NCBI GenBank assembly: GCA_016935315.1 | Contig: JAFGRD010000078.1 | Coordinates: 151,774-215,773, forward strand | Direction of reading: 5' to 3' | Length of the DNA stretch: 64,000 nucleotides | Origin: Pirellulales bacterium | Lineage (GTDB): Bacteria; Planctomycetota; Planctomycetia; Pirellulales; Thermoguttaceae | In this document: positions 8,352-17,851 of the stretch, in pieces | Layout of the letters: each line of letters begins with the position of its first letter | How positions within the stretch are numbered: position 1 is the first letter of the stretch | Notes under the pieces: model-generated | The model's database searches: none | The model's input: the letters and a program-made list of their open reading frames with translations, nothing else | Told to the model about the DNA's origin: nothing | Position numbers and translations under genes: made by a program

Positions 8352-10856
8352 ATGAACCTGACGAAACGGCACCTGATCCTCGCGGTGATTGCAGCCTGGG
8401 CTGCGCCCCAGCACACGACCCAGAACACGGCCCGGGCCGCGGCCTCGGCGGTCGACCGGCCCGAGGTGGCAAGCCGGAACTCCCACTACGTCTCCAACCG
8501 TCCCCCGCTGGCCCCCAGTCCGCTGATCAAGCTCCCGATCGGGTCGATCCGCCCGGAAGGCTGGTTACGCAAGCAGCTCCAGTTGCAGGCGGCCGGTTTC
8601 CACGGGCACCTGGGCGAGATCAGCGACTTTGTGAAGAAGGAAGACAACGCCTGGCTGAGCCCCGCCGGCGAAGGCAAGCGTGGTTGGGAGGAAGTGCCCT
8701 ATTGGCTGAAGGGCTACCTCAACTGCGCCCTGGTGCTGGGCGACCAGCCGATGCTCGCCGAGGCCAAGGTTTGGATCGAGGGCGCGTTGGGCAGCCAAAA
8801 GCCCGACGGCTGGTTCGGCCCGGACCAAGGACGCGGCGGCGCGGCAACCGCGCTGACCGGTCGCGACGACTTCTGGCCCAACATGATCATGCTCTTCTGC
8901 CTGCAAGACTATTACGACGTCACCGGTGACCAGCGGGTGATCGACCTGATGACCAGGTACTTCCAATACCTTAACGGCGTTGCCGAGGACCGTTACCTGT
9001 TGGGCTACTGGCCGAAGATGCGCGGCGGCGACAACCTCTACAGCATCTACTGGCTCTACAACCGTACCGGCGAGCCCTGGTTGCTGGAGTTGGCGGCCAA
9101 GAACCACCGCCGCACCGCCCGCTGGGACGAAGACGTCGTCAATTGGCACAACGTCAACATGGGTCAGGCCTTCGGCGAGGGGGCGACCTGGTGGATGCAG
9201 TCGGGCAACGACCGCGACCTGCGTTCGGCCTACTGCAACTGGCAAAAAATCCGCCAGATGTACGGCCAGGTGCCCGGCGGCATGTTTGCCGGCGACGAGA
9301 ACTGCCGGCCCGGCTTCACCGATCCGCACCAGTGCGTGGAGACTTGCGGCATGGTCGAGGCGATGCTCTCGGACGAAACGCTGGTCGGCATCACCGGCGA
9401 CTTGCTCTGGGCCGACCGCTGCGAAGACGTGGCCTACAACTCGCTGCCGGCGGCCTTGACCGCCGACATGAAGGCCCTGCGATACCTGACCGCGCCGAAC
9501 CAGGTCGTCTCCGACGCCCGCAATCACAGCCCGGGCATTCAGAACGGCGGGCCGATGTTCCTGATGAACCCCCATCAACATCGCTGCTGCCAGCACAACT
9601 TCGGCCACGGCTGGCCCTACTTCGCCCAGCACCTCTGGTACGCTACGCCCGACGACGGCCTGGCCGCCGTCTTCTACAACGACTGCCAGGTCACCGCGAA
9701 AGTGGGCCCGGCAGGCGACGAAGTCACCGTCGACCAGGATACCCACTACCCGTTCGACGCGGCCGTGACGCTCACGATCGCCGCGGACAAGCCGGTTGCG
9801 TTCCCGCTTTACCTCCGCGTGCCGGGCTGGTGCGAGCGGCCCGAGTTGAAGGTCAACGGCCAAGTAGTGCCGCTGGACGCCAGGCCGCGGCAGTACGTCT
9901 TGGTCAACCGCACGTGGTCGGACGGTGACCGGGTCGAGCTGGCGCTGCCGATGCGGGTGGCGTTGCGCCGCTGGGGCCAGCACCACGGGGCCGTGTCCGT
10001 CGACCGCGGCCCCTTGACGTACTCCTTGCAGATCGACGAGAAGTACGTTCGCAAGGGCGGCACCGACCGCTGGCCCGCTTGGGAAATCCACCCGGAAACG
10101 CCCTGGAACTACGGACTGGTCCTCGAAGGCGACGATCCGGCGTCGGCCTTCGAGCTGACCACGCGCAACTGGCCGGCCGACGACATGCCCTGGACACAGG
10201 GCGGCGTTCCGTTGGCGCTGAAGGCCTCCGGCAAGCAGATCCCGCAGTGGAAGCTGGACAAGCACGGGCTCTGCGCCTCGCTGCAGCCAAGCCCGGTGCG
10301 GTCGGACCAGCCGGTGGAAACGATTCGGCTGATTCCCATGGGCGCGGCCCGGCTGCGACTCAGCGCGTTTCCCGTCATCGGCGAGGGGCCGGACGCCCAC
10401 GCCTGGACCGAGCCGCCGGTGCCGAAGCGGCTCTACCGGGCGTCCGCGTCGCACTGCTTCGAGCCCGACGAGGTCGAGGCCATCGCCGACGGGCTGCTCC
10501 CGAAGGACTCCAACGACCACGCGATCCCGCGCCATACGTTCTGGCCCCACCGGGGCACGAAAGAATGGCTCCAGGCGGAGTTCGCACGCCCGCGCAGCGT
10601 GCGGGCAATCGGCGTCTACTGGTTCGACGACGAGGGCCAGGGCTTCTGCCGGGTGCCCAGGGCCTGGAAGGCCTTTTGCCGGGACGGCGACCAGTGGAAG
10701 CCGCTGGTCTTGCCGCCGAATCAGGACTACGGTACCGCGAAGGACAAGTTCAACCGGCTCCGCTTCGACCCGGTGACGACCACCGCCGTGCGGATCGAGG
10801 TCGACCTGCAAGCGGAGTTTTCCGGCGGCGTGCTGGAGCTCGAAATCGACGAATGA
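8352..10856 (+). CDS. GH127/DUF1680 glycosidase (beta-L-arabinofuranosidase family)
   Basis: This 834-aa secreted enzyme belongs to the DUF1680/GH127 family, whose founding members hydrolyse beta-L-arabinofuranosides through a zinc-bound cysteine nucleophile. The key residues are visible: the E-T-C motif of QCVETCGMVEAM and the CC pair of HRCCQHNFGHGWPYF. An alpha/alpha-barrel (RPEGWLRKQLQLQ, LTGRDDFWPNM) is followed by a beta-rich C-terminal region. A GGAG site and signal peptide (MNLTKRHLILAVIAAW) support ATG 8352; the longer frame would start inside repeat C. Family members also act on other sugars, so arabinose specificity is only likely. Confidence 0.88.
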   Translation: MNLTKRHLILAVIAAWAAPQHTTQNTARAAASAVDRPEVASRNSHYVSNRPPLAPSPLIKLPIGSIRPEGWLRKQLQLQAAGFHGHLGEISDFVKKEDNAWLSPAGEGKRGWEEVPYWLKGYLNCALVLGDQPMLAEAKVWIEGALGSQKPDGWFGPDQGRGGAATALTGRDDFWPNMIMLFCLQDYYDVTGDQRVIDLMTRYFQYLNGVAEDRYLLGYWPKMRGGDNLYSIYWLYNRTGEPWLLELAAKNHRRTARWDEDVVNWHNVNMGQAFGEGATWWMQSGNDRDLRSAYCNWQKIRQMYGQVPGGMFAGDENCRPGFTDPHQCVETCGMVEAMLSDETLVGITGDLLWADRCEDVAYNSLPAALTADMKALRYLTAPNQVVSDARNHSPGIQNGGPMFLMNPHQHRCCQHNFGHGWPYFAQHLWYATPDDGLAAVFYNDCQVTAKVGPAGDEVTVDQDTHYPFDAAVTLTIAADKPVAFPLYLRVPGWCERPELKVNGQVVPLDARPRQYVLVNRTWSDGDRVELALPMRVALRRWGQHHGAVSVDRGPLTYSLQIDEKYVRKGGTDRWPAWEIHPETPWNYGLVLEGDDPASAFELTTRNWPADDMPWTQGGVPLALKASGKQIPQWKLDKHGLCASLQPSPVRSDQPVETIRLIPMGAARLRLSAFPVIGEGPDAHAWTEPPVPKRLYRASASHCFEPDEVEAIADGLLPKDSNDHAIPRHTFWPHRGTKEWLQAEFARPRSVRAIGVYWFDDEGQGFCRVPRAWKAFCRDGDQWKPLVLPPNQDYGTAKDKFNRLRFDPVTTTAVRIEVDLQAEFSGGVLELEIDE

Positions 10857-10880
10857 GGAACCGGTGCATCTTCTTCGGCC

Positions 10881-10908
10881 GCCCCTTCGGTGCTCGTCAC
10901 GAAGGGGC
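10881..10908 (+). terminator. hairpin after the GH127 gene
   Basis: A 9-bp perfect stem (GCCCCTTCG with CGAAGGGGC, 10-nt loop) lies 24 bp after the stop codon. It lacks a following T-run, so it may be a terminator of the weak type or an mRNA-stabilising hairpin. Confidence 0.45.
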
Positions 10909-11017
10909 CCACCGCGGTGCCTTGCACGACGCGCGCGTCCCGGGACTTTCGCCGCAGAAGGCCAGTCGTCAGAGCGAACCCCGCTTGCAGTGAACGTGTC
11001 TTGAGGTCTTGTTGATG

Positions 11018-11065
11018 CCGGCGTCGCGAAGGGCCGGCGTCGCGAAGGGCCGGCGTCGCGAAGGG
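11018..11065. repeat. three perfect 16-bp tandem repeats
   Basis: The unit CCGGCGTCGCGAAGGG occurs three times head to tail, followed by a partial unit (CCGGAAGG). The block lies 50 bp upstream of the EamA permease start. The unit contains the palindrome TCGCGA. Copy number could vary by slippage. Confidence 0.95.
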
Positions 11066-11116
11066 CCGGAAGGCTCCCCGGTGGTGCCGCAAGTGCGGAC
11101 AAGCGAGACGGACGTC

Positions 11117-12016
11117 ATGGGCATTCTGCAGGTAGGCGAGCTGGCGGCCATGGGGACGGCCCTGCTGTGGACCTTCTCCGCCCTGATTTGGACCTCCACC
11201 GGCCGCCAGATCGGCTCGCTGCCGACCAGCTTCCTCCGGCTGGTGTTGACCTGCGGGTTTCTGGTGGGATACCAACAGCTACTGTGCGGGCGTTGGCTGC
11301 CGACCGACGCCAGCGCGGAAACCTGGATCCTCCTCGGCGCCTCCGGCCTGGCGGGGTTCTTTCTGGCCGACGTCTGCCTGTTCAAGGCCCTGGTGCTGAT
11401 CGGCCCGCGGCTGACGCTGCTGTTGCAGTCGCTCACTCCCCCGCTGACCGCGGTGATCGCGGCGGCCTTTCTCGACGAGCAGCTGGACGGGAAGGATTGG
11501 CTGGCGATGGCCGTCACGCTCACCGGGGTCACCTGGGTCGTGTTGGAACGCCCCAACGGGCGCGCGAAGGCGCATCCGCCCGGGCAACTGCGGCAGGGAG
11601 TCGTGTTGGCGGTGCTGGCCGCGATCGCCCAGGCCGTGGGGATGGTGCTCGCCCGAGACGGCATCGGCGACTACGACGCGGTCGCCGCAACGTACATTCG
11701 CGTCCTGGGCGCCATGATCGGATACGTCGTCCTGATCTCGTTGGCTCGGCGTTGGCGGGCGATCCGGGTGGCTACCTATCGCGGCGGCATCATGGTCATG
11801 ATCGCCTCGGGCGCGTTCATCGGACCATTCTTGGGCGTCGTGTTGTGCATGATCGCGTTGCGCCACTGTCACGCGGGCGTCGCCGCGACGATCGTCAGCA
11901 CCACGCCGGTCCTGATCCTGCCCTTCGTGATCTTCCTGCACCACGAGGACGTCAGCCTTCGCGCCGCCGGCGGCGCGGTCCTGTCGGTGCTCGGCGTCGC
12001 CTTGCTGGTGTTGTGA
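11117..12016 (+). CDS. EamA/DMT-family inner-membrane permease
   Basis: The 299-aa protein has about ten hydrophobic segments arranged as two similar halves, the pattern of drug/metabolite transporters (EamA). Typical motifs are ALLWTFSALIW at the first helix, LLLQSLTPPLTAVIAAAFLDEQLDG at the end of half one, and VSTTPVLILPFVIFLHHEDVSLRAAGGAVLSVLG at the end of half two. ATG 11117 is preferred because the longer frame would begin in the 16-bp tandem repeats. The substrate is unknown; relatives export amino acids or other small metabolites. It is convergent with the ABC genes. Confidence 0.85.
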   Translation: MGILQVGELAAMGTALLWTFSALIWTSTGRQIGSLPTSFLRLVLTCGFLVGYQQLLCGRWLPTDASAETWILLGASGLAGFFLADVCLFKALVLIGPRLTLLLQSLTPPLTAVIAAAFLDEQLDGKDWLAMAVTLTGVTWVVLERPNGRAKAHPPGQLRQGVVLAVLAAIAQAVGMVLARDGIGDYDAVAATYIRVLGAMIGYVVLISLARRWRAIRVATYRGGIMVMIASGAFIGPFLGVVLCMIALRHCHAGVAATIVSTTPVLILPFVIFLHHEDVSLRAAGGAVLSVLGVALLVL

Positions 12017-12047
12017 TCTGACGGACCCTGACCCTGCTTCGGTTGCG

Positions 12048-12065
12048 GGCGACGACCGGGTCGCC
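12048..12065. terminator. weak hairpin between convergent genes
   Basis: GGCGAC (12048-12053) pairs with GTCGCC (12060-12065) across a 6-nt loop in the 81-bp spacer between the EamA permease and the ABC ATPase ends. A TTTTT run at 12094-12098 lies downstream on the plus strand but is not adjacent. Confidence 0.3.
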
Positions 12066-12097
12066 GTGTCCGATCCAATATGTTGTCACCTCCGTTT

Positions 12098-13024
12098 TTA
12101 GGCCACTGCGCCCTTGGTCACCAGCATGAACACGTCTTCCAAAGTGGGCTCCTTTTCGGCGAACGACTGCATCCGCACGCCGCTGACGAGGAGCTTTTCC
12201 ATCAGTGCGGCCACCTGTTCGTCCTCGGCGGCCATTTCCACGGTGACCCGGCGGCCGTCGACCTGGACGTCGCGGGTCTCCGGCTGGCTGCGGACGATCG
12301 AGATGCCCGCCTCCACGTTTTCCAGGAACTTGATCTGCACGATCCGGTTGCGGCGGATGCGGCGGTAGACCTCTTCGATGGGGCCGTGCATCAGCAGCTT
12401 GCCGCGTTCGATGATGCCGATCGACGTGCAACAGTCGGCCAACTCGGTCAGGATGTGGCTGGAGATCAAGATCGTCTTGCCCATCCGGCGAAGCTCCTTC
12501 AGCAGTGCCTTCACCTCGATCCGCGCCCGGGGGTCCAGGCCGCTGGCGGGCTCGTCGAGGATCAGCACGGGCGGGTCGTGCACCAGGGTTTTGGCCAGGC
12601 AGAGACGCTGCTTCATGCCGCGGGAAAGGCTGTTGACGAAGTCGTCGCGCTTGCCGGTCAGGTCGAGCAGATCGAGCACGTCGCTGATGACCTGTTTGCG
12701 TCGGGCCCGCCGGATCTGGTAGGCCACGGCGAAGAAGTCGAGGAACTCCCAGACCTTCATGCCGTCGTAGACGCCGAAGGCGTCGGGCATGTAGCCAACG
12801 CTGCGGCGGACCGCCAGCGGATCCTTGGTCACCTGGTGGCCGTTGACGATCCCGTCGCCACCGGTGGCCTTCAGCAACGTGGCCAGGAATCGGATCGTCG
12901 TGCTCTTGCCTGCCCCATTGGGACCGATAAACCCGAACATCTCGCCCGCTTCGATCTTGAGATTCAGGTCGTCGACGGCCAGCAGATCGCCGTATCGCTT
13001 GGTGAAGTTGATCAGCTCGATCAT
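12098..13024 (-). CDS. ABC transporter ATP-binding protein
   Basis: This 308-aa ATPase drives an ABC exporter of the ABC-2/gliding-type class. It has Walker A (GPNGAGKST), the Q-loop region (SVGYMPDAFGVYDGM), the signature SLSRGMKQR, Walker B (VLILDEPASGLDP) and the H-loop (LISSHIL). The C-terminal ~70 residues are the extra domain common in such exporters. It starts 10 bp after the lipoprotein gene, so the two are almost certainly co-transcribed. No matching permease is next to it; the closest ABC-2 permease in the window is at 41013-42896. The substrate is unknown. Confidence 0.92.
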   Translation of the reverse strand: MIELINFTKRYGDLLAVDDLNLKIEAGEMFGFIGPNGAGKSTTIRFLATLLKATGGDGIVNGHQVTKDPLAVRRSVGYMPDAFGVYDGMKVWEFLDFFAVAYQIRRARRKQVISDVLDLLDLTGKRDDFVNSLSRGMKQRLCLAKTLVHDPPVLILDEPASGLDPRARIEVKALLKELRRMGKTILISSHILTELADCCTSIGIIERGKLLMHGPIEEVYRRIRRNRIVQIKFLENVEAGISIVRSQPETRDVQVDGRRVTVEMAAEDEQVAALMEKLLVSGVRMQSFAEKEPTLEDVFMLVTKGAVA

Positions 13025-13034
13025 CGGTTGCGCG

Positions 13035-15551
13035 TCATGGGGTAAGGAGGTTGTTCGGTCCCGTCGCCGCGGAGGTCGGGAACTCGTCGTAGGGATTGGA
13101 AATCCGGCCCCGGATTGGCGTCGCCCGCGTGTTCCGGTCGGGTTGGGGGTCTTCGCCCGGGTGGAAACGCAGATGGGCCACGACCAGGGCGGCGTGCTGG
13201 GCCTGGGGGGCGGCCGGAACGATGGTCGGCCTTGGCAGCGGCCGCTCCAAGCCGGCCACCAGCCGCACTTCCCCCGGCTCGAGCGTCTCGACGACCCGGG
13301 CGCGGCGATACGAGCCGGGTCGCTCGACCGGCCGCCCCTGGGCCAGCAAGAGCAACTCGCTGAGGTTCAGCTCGCCCGGCATCCGCTGGACGCCCGTCAG
13401 CGGCGAGCCCTTTTCGTAGCGGTCTTGCCAGAGGGGCACGTTGGCCGGAGGCTGCTCCGGCCGGCCGAACTGTACGGGGACCTTTTCGCCCGGTTCGAGC
13501 AGGCCCAGCCAGGCCGTTTCCAGCTCGCCCGAGGTGTCTTTGCGGACCGCGCAGGCGTCCAGCAGCGTCTGTTCGGTGCCGTTGACGATTTGCCAGCCGC
13601 CGCCGGGTGTTTCCACCAGCGAGAGCGACCCGCCCAGATCGACCATCTGCTCGCTGTGCAGCATTCCGATCGAATTGGAGCGGACGAAGTAGTTCTCCAG
13701 AATCGCGTCCTTGCCGCGGCGGTAGGTCAGCCCGCGGAAATCGGAGAACTGGCCGGGAGGAACGACCTTGGGAAACGCGTGCACCAGCGTGCCGGGGTCT
13801 TCCCCGTGAAAGTCGTATTCGGTGGTCAGCGACGTATACAGGGCCGAATAGCGGGTTACGTGGGCACGAGGGTAATTGCCCTGGATCTCGACCAGGGCGA
13901 TCTCCGTTTTCGCGCGGGCGAAGCCGATATCGAGCTGCGCGGCGCGGATCACCACGACCGTGCACAAGACGGCGATCAACGGGGCCGCGGCCCAGGCCCA
14001 TTCCACCCGCCCCGCCAGCCGAAACACGATCCAGTTGGCCGGCACCAGCACCACCAGGTATCCGGCCAGGATCCAGAGGACGAAGCTGCGGGCGGGGATC
14101 TCGATCTGCGCGGCGGCCCGCAGTGCGGCCCGCGCGCTCTCGGCGACCGGGCCGGTGTCGTTCCAGGCGGCCACGCCGGTGCCCGGCGCATTCGCTTCCT
14201 CGAACGCCGCGTTGCTGCCCCGCGTATCGGCCCCGTAAGTCGCGAAATCCACGCCCGTGTCTCGCGTGAAATAGCGCAGTCCGCAAACGTATCCGGCGTC
14301 GAGCCGCCGGTTGGGAGCGTCGTCCCAGGTGACCTGCAAATCAATCTCGGCGCTCTCGACGAACTGTCGGGCCTTGCGCCGCAGCAGAAACGCGTTGAAC
14401 ATCTCGTCTATGCCCGGCCAAGAAGTCAGATCGCGGCCGCTGAGCCGAAACGCCGAAACCACGATCCGCCCCCGGCCGGTGCGGCGTTCCACCAGCAGGT
14501 CGCCGCTGCCGGAGATGAACTCGGCCAGGGGGTGCTTCTCGAGCTGTACGCCCGACAGCGGCCGCACCGGTGCCAGCGGCGGCACCGACTTGCGGCCGTT
14601 GGCCCAGTCGTGCAGCGGCTGAAAGTCCGCTTCGACCAGTTCCCGGGCCCCCGACGAAGTGGCCGGAAGATATGGCGCCAGGAAGCTGTCGCGAAGCGAG
14701 TCGAGCGAGTCGGGGCCGCTGATGATCAACTGCCCTCCCCAGTGGAGCCAGTCGAGCAAGGCCTGCTGCTGGTCCAGGGTCAACGACCCCGGCTCGGCGT
14801 CGTCCCACAACACACAGGCGGTGCTGGTCCACAACAACCCGTACGCCGGCAGCAACGGCCGGCGGTCGCCCTGCACAAAGCTGACCCGGTAGTACGGCTT
14901 CACCGGATTGCTGGTGAGGCTGTCCGCGGGCGGCGCGATCGAATCGAGCTTGGTCAGGTACGTGTAGCGTGCGGGCCATCGCGCCAGCACAACGAAGTGA
15001 TACTGGTACGAAGGCATTTTGGCCAAGCGCTGGGCGCTGTTCTCCCAAGCCAGGCGGCCTCCCTTGCGCCAGGTGAGCCGGTAGTTGACCACCGCCTGCC
15101 GCTCGTGGGGGGGCAAGAATAGGACCGACTCGAAGACCTTCGGTTGCCGCTTCGGCAGGGAGACTTGCCGGGCAGTGGCTAGTTGAAACGGCGTATTGGG
15201 CAGCGGAACGGGTTGCCATCCGGCCGAGCGGAACATACCGGCCTCCGTTTCCAAGTTGCCCACGAAATCGAAGTTGTTCGTCTTCGCCGCCAGCGTGGTG
15301 GCCGTCCAATGGCCGGGCTTGCACGGCGCACCCAGCGGGTCGCCCTCGCCGCCGGGACTCCGGTCGCTGGGGCGGGTGGCCAGCCTGGTGACCTCGAAAT
15401 CGGGCTTTTCCTTTTCCTTCTTCTTGGCCCGCTCCTCGGCCAGCCGCTTCTCCAACTCCTCGCGGGTCTTGACAGGGTCTTGCCCACAGCCCCCACAGCC
15501 GGGCAAGGTGGTCAGTGTGGCGGCAGCCGTCAGCCACACCAGCAGCTTCAT
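13035..15551 (-). CDS. large lipoprotein/membrane protein, partner of an ABC ATPase
   Basis: The 838-aa protein starts with a lipoprotein signal (MKLLVWLTAAATLTTLPGC, Cys19) followed by a charged, Lys/Glu-rich stretch. The middle includes a ThuA/GATase-like region (GLLWTSTACVLWDDAEPG, LLDWLHWGGQLIISGPDS), as in GldG-like or DUF4350-type components of ABC systems. Two hydrophobic helices follow near residues 505-560. The C-terminus is proline-rich. The gene immediately precedes the ABC ATPase with a 10-bp gap. I infer that it is an extracytoplasmic component of that transporter; no exact family is recognised. The ribosome-binding site is weak, so the start could be earlier. Confidence 0.65.
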   Translation of the reverse strand: MKLLVWLTAAATLTTLPGCGGCGQDPVKTREELEKRLAEERAKKKEKEKPDFEVTRLATRPSDRSPGGEGDPLGAPCKPGHWTATTLAAKTNNFDFVGNLETEAGMFRSAGWQPVPLPNTPFQLATARQVSLPKRQPKVFESVLFLPPHERQAVVNYRLTWRKGGRLAWENSAQRLAKMPSYQYHFVVLARWPARYTYLTKLDSIAPPADSLTSNPVKPYYRVSFVQGDRRPLLPAYGLLWTSTACVLWDDAEPGSLTLDQQQALLDWLHWGGQLIISGPDSLDSLRDSFLAPYLPATSSGARELVEADFQPLHDWANGRKSVPPLAPVRPLSGVQLEKHPLAEFISGSGDLLVERRTGRGRIVVSAFRLSGRDLTSWPGIDEMFNAFLLRRKARQFVESAEIDLQVTWDDAPNRRLDAGYVCGLRYFTRDTGVDFATYGADTRGSNAAFEEANAPGTGVAAWNDTGPVAESARAALRAAAQIEIPARSFVLWILAGYLVVLVPANWIVFRLAGRVEWAWAAAPLIAVLCTVVVIRAAQLDIGFARAKTEIALVEIQGNYPRAHVTRYSALYTSLTTEYDFHGEDPGTLVHAFPKVVPPGQFSDFRGLTYRRGKDAILENYFVRSNSIGMLHSEQMVDLGGSLSLVETPGGGWQIVNGTEQTLLDACAVRKDTSGELETAWLGLLEPGEKVPVQFGRPEQPPANVPLWQDRYEKGSPLTGVQRMPGELNLSELLLLAQGRPVERPGSYRRARVVETLEPGEVRLVAGLERPLPRPTIVPAAPQAQHAALVVAHLRFHPGEDPQPDRNTRATPIRGRISNPYDEFPTSAATGPNNLLTP

Positions 15552-15905
15552 CGAAACACGTCGCCGGCCGCCGGTCGCCGACCGCCTCTTCTCCCAGCAA
15601 TGCTCCATGGTGCTCGATCCTCCATCTTGAGTTTAGACGCTATTGGCAAAGCAGAAAAGGCGATTGCCGGGAGTCTCGGGGGGCGATGCAGAGTGGGGGG
15701 ACCCGCTTCCGTGGGGCTACCGGTCAGAATGCCCCGGCTTTTTACCCATATTCCCCAGGCACCCTGGCATTGTCCATTCGCCCTATCTGCAAGCCACGTC
15801 CGCATCCGGCGCCTACGGCCGCCGTCTGCGACCCACATCTACCATTCGGCGGTGACTGCCCGAAATTGCGTCGATCGACGCCGTCGAAGGCTGCCAGAAC
15901 CGTTG
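15552..15905. other. intergenic region
   Basis: About 350 bp lie between the end of the deacetylase gene and the start of the lipoprotein gene, both on the minus strand. I see no coding pattern, repeat copy or clear hairpin. It presumably contains the promoter of the lipoprotein/ABC operon. Confidence 0.4.
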
Positions 15906-17507
15906 TCATCGGCTGCCGCCGAGCATCTCGCTGAAGCGGCGGTGGAAGACGTGGTCGGGCAGCTTCCGGCCGGTGTCTTCGTTCTGCAGCCACATCTGCC
16001 GGTTTTGGAACCAGGCACCATTGTTGGTGCCGTCGGCGCGAACGATCGGCGGCAACTCGGCGTCGGCGTGCTGCTGGCCTCGCTTTCCGGAAAGCACGCC
16101 ACGCGACCAGCCTGCCTCCATCGACGTCAGCAGGTGAACGCAGTAGCCCCGGGCGTTGGAAAAGACCACGTCGAGCCGGCCATCCTCGTCGACATCGACG
16201 AAACGCAGGCCGGCGTCGCGCCCCTGCTGATCGACCAGCGACGTGCCCGGCGGCAGATGGAAAGGAAGCCGGATGAAGGCTTCCGGTGATCCGTCGGGCA
16301 GGCGTTGCCGAACTTCTCCGGTTTCCGCCACGATCCATTCGCGGACCCCGTCGCCGTCGAGGTCGACCAGCCGCCCGCGGGCCGGTTGTGCCTTCCCGGC
16401 GTCGAACACGGCGTCCATGTGGCCGTCGCCGTCCTGGTCGAACACTCGCACACCGTTGTCCCGGCCGTCGGCCGCCCGCAGCGGACGGCCGCCGAGAAAG
16501 TGCTTCGTCAGCCGGTCGTACACCTCGCGAAACGTCAGGAACTTGACCTTGCGGCCGTGCACGGCTACCGCGTGGTCGATCATCTCGACGATCTGATCGT
16601 TGCGGATCCAGCCGTGGGGGTGAAAGCACAAGGCGAAGACCCCCTGCTTAACGACCGTGGCGTCGACCGCCGCCTTCAGGTCGGCAACGGTCGCCGGGCT
16701 GCACACGCCGTTTCTGTGCTGGGCGTCCCAGTCGCTGGGCATCAGCGCGGGAATCTCCCAGCAGAGCCGGTCGATCACGTACGGATACGGATAATCCTCG
16801 ATCAGGTTCGCCATGATCCGATCGGTGGGCACGTACTTGCGGAACCGCTGCTGACCTCCGGCGTCGAGCACCAGCTCTCGCGGCAGCTCGCCGTCGGCCG
16901 CCGTGTAGAGCAGAAACACCGACGAATCCACCGCCAGGAAGTTGCCCGAAGGCGTCGTCTTGCCGAAGATTTCCGTGAAGAACCGCGGGCTGACCGAGCT
17001 CATCGAGTCGCAGCAGGGCATGCGGAAGGCCACCGGCCGGTTGCCGGCGACCGTAGTCATCAGGTCGACGCTGCGGTCGAACGTGCGTTTGGCCACGGCC
17101 AGGTCGCCACCCTGCAGCAGCGGGCACGGGTGGTCGAACGTATGGGCTTCGAGGCTGGCCCCCTGGCGCAGCCACGCCTGTAACTGGGGATGGCCCGGGT
17201 CGATGCGATTGGCCATCAGGCTGACCGGCGCCCGGCCGTCGATCTGCTCGAGCCGCGCCAGGATCGGCCGCAGGAACTGTTCGTGTTTGGCCGGCTGGCG
17301 CAGGTCGTCGGTCGACAGCACGACCACGGCCTCCACGCCCGGCTCGCCGACCCATCGCGGCGTCACCAGTTTCGGCGTCTCGCGGCCCACCGCGTAGGGG
17401 TCGCAAGGCCCGTCAAGATGCGTCGGCCAATCTCCATCGCCCCCCAGGGCCATCGTGGCGGGCAACAGCCAGCCGGCCCAGAACCAACAACAGCAGGTCC
17501 AACGCAT
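15906..17507 (-). CDS. polysaccharide deacetylase-like protein with FG-GAP-type repeats
   Basis: The 533-aa exported protein has a NodB-like deacetylase fold. The evidence is VVVLSTDDL near the start, LEAHTFDHPCPLL carrying the metal-binding His pair, and CFHPHGWI near the end of the domain. After residue ~370 come three Asp-rich calcium-binding-like repeats (VFDQDGDGHMDAVFD, VDLDGDGVREWIV, VDVDEDGRLDVVFS), as in FG-GAP/VCBS beta-propeller blades. A strong GGAGG site and a signal peptide fix the start at 17507. It probably acts on an extracellular or periplasmic carbohydrate. Whether the metal site is complete needs an alignment. Confidence 0.8.
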   Translation of the reverse strand: MRWTCCCWFWAGWLLPATMALGGDGDWPTHLDGPCDPYAVGRETPKLVTPRWVGEPGVEAVVVLSTDDLRQPAKHEQFLRPILARLEQIDGRAPVSLMANRIDPGHPQLQAWLRQGASLEAHTFDHPCPLLQGGDLAVAKRTFDRSVDLMTTVAGNRPVAFRMPCCDSMSSVSPRFFTEIFGKTTPSGNFLAVDSSVFLLYTAADGELPRELVLDAGGQQRFRKYVPTDRIMANLIEDYPYPYVIDRLCWEIPALMPSDWDAQHRNGVCSPATVADLKAAVDATVVKQGVFALCFHPHGWIRNDQIVEMIDHAVAVHGRKVKFLTFREVYDRLTKHFLGGRPLRAADGRDNGVRVFDQDGDGHMDAVFDAGKAQPARGRLVDLDGDGVREWIVAETGEVRQRLPDGSPEAFIRLPFHLPPGTSLVDQQGRDAGLRFVDVDEDGRLDVVFSNARGYCVHLLTSMEAGWSRGVLSGKRGQQHADAELPPIVRADGTNNGAWFQNRQMWLQNEDTGRKLPDHVFHRRFSEMLGGSR

Positions 17508-17851
17508 TGGGCAACCTCCAGAAGACCGGGTCGGGTTGAGTCCTATGGAAGCATCGTACATGCTCCGGCGACAGGTGGCAAATCGGAGATGCGCTGGATC
17601 GGCGGTTCCCTCGACCAGAAGAAGAAACAAACAACAAAGCCCAATTCGAGCGTGGTATCGCGGCCGGACTCTGCGCCGTGCCTCTGCGTATTGGCCCGCC
17701 TTGAGAAGCTGATGCTCACCGTAGTACAACGTAGCGGCGCGCTGATCTCACGAACGATCTTCTCCGCATCAACGGGGCTTTCCGTGTTCCCCGGTATGTT
17801 GCTGGCCTGCGGAAACGGGCGAGAGAACAGAGTCAGGGGTAGAGCGATTCG
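17508..17851. other. intergenic region
   Basis: A 344-bp spacer separates the deacetylase start from the end of the dehydrogenase gene. The deacetylase frame stays open through part of it, but the strong ribosome-binding site at 17507 argues that this is leader sequence. I see no repeat or RNA gene. Confidence 0.4.

Noticed and set aside
11018..11065. Possible CRISPR array
   Set aside because: The repeats are directly adjacent with no spacers, only three units, and no cas genes are near.
8565..11102. 845-aa minus-strand frame over the GH127 gene
   Set aside because: The GH127 frame has catalytic motifs and a signal peptide. The opposite frame has none and no ribosome-binding site.
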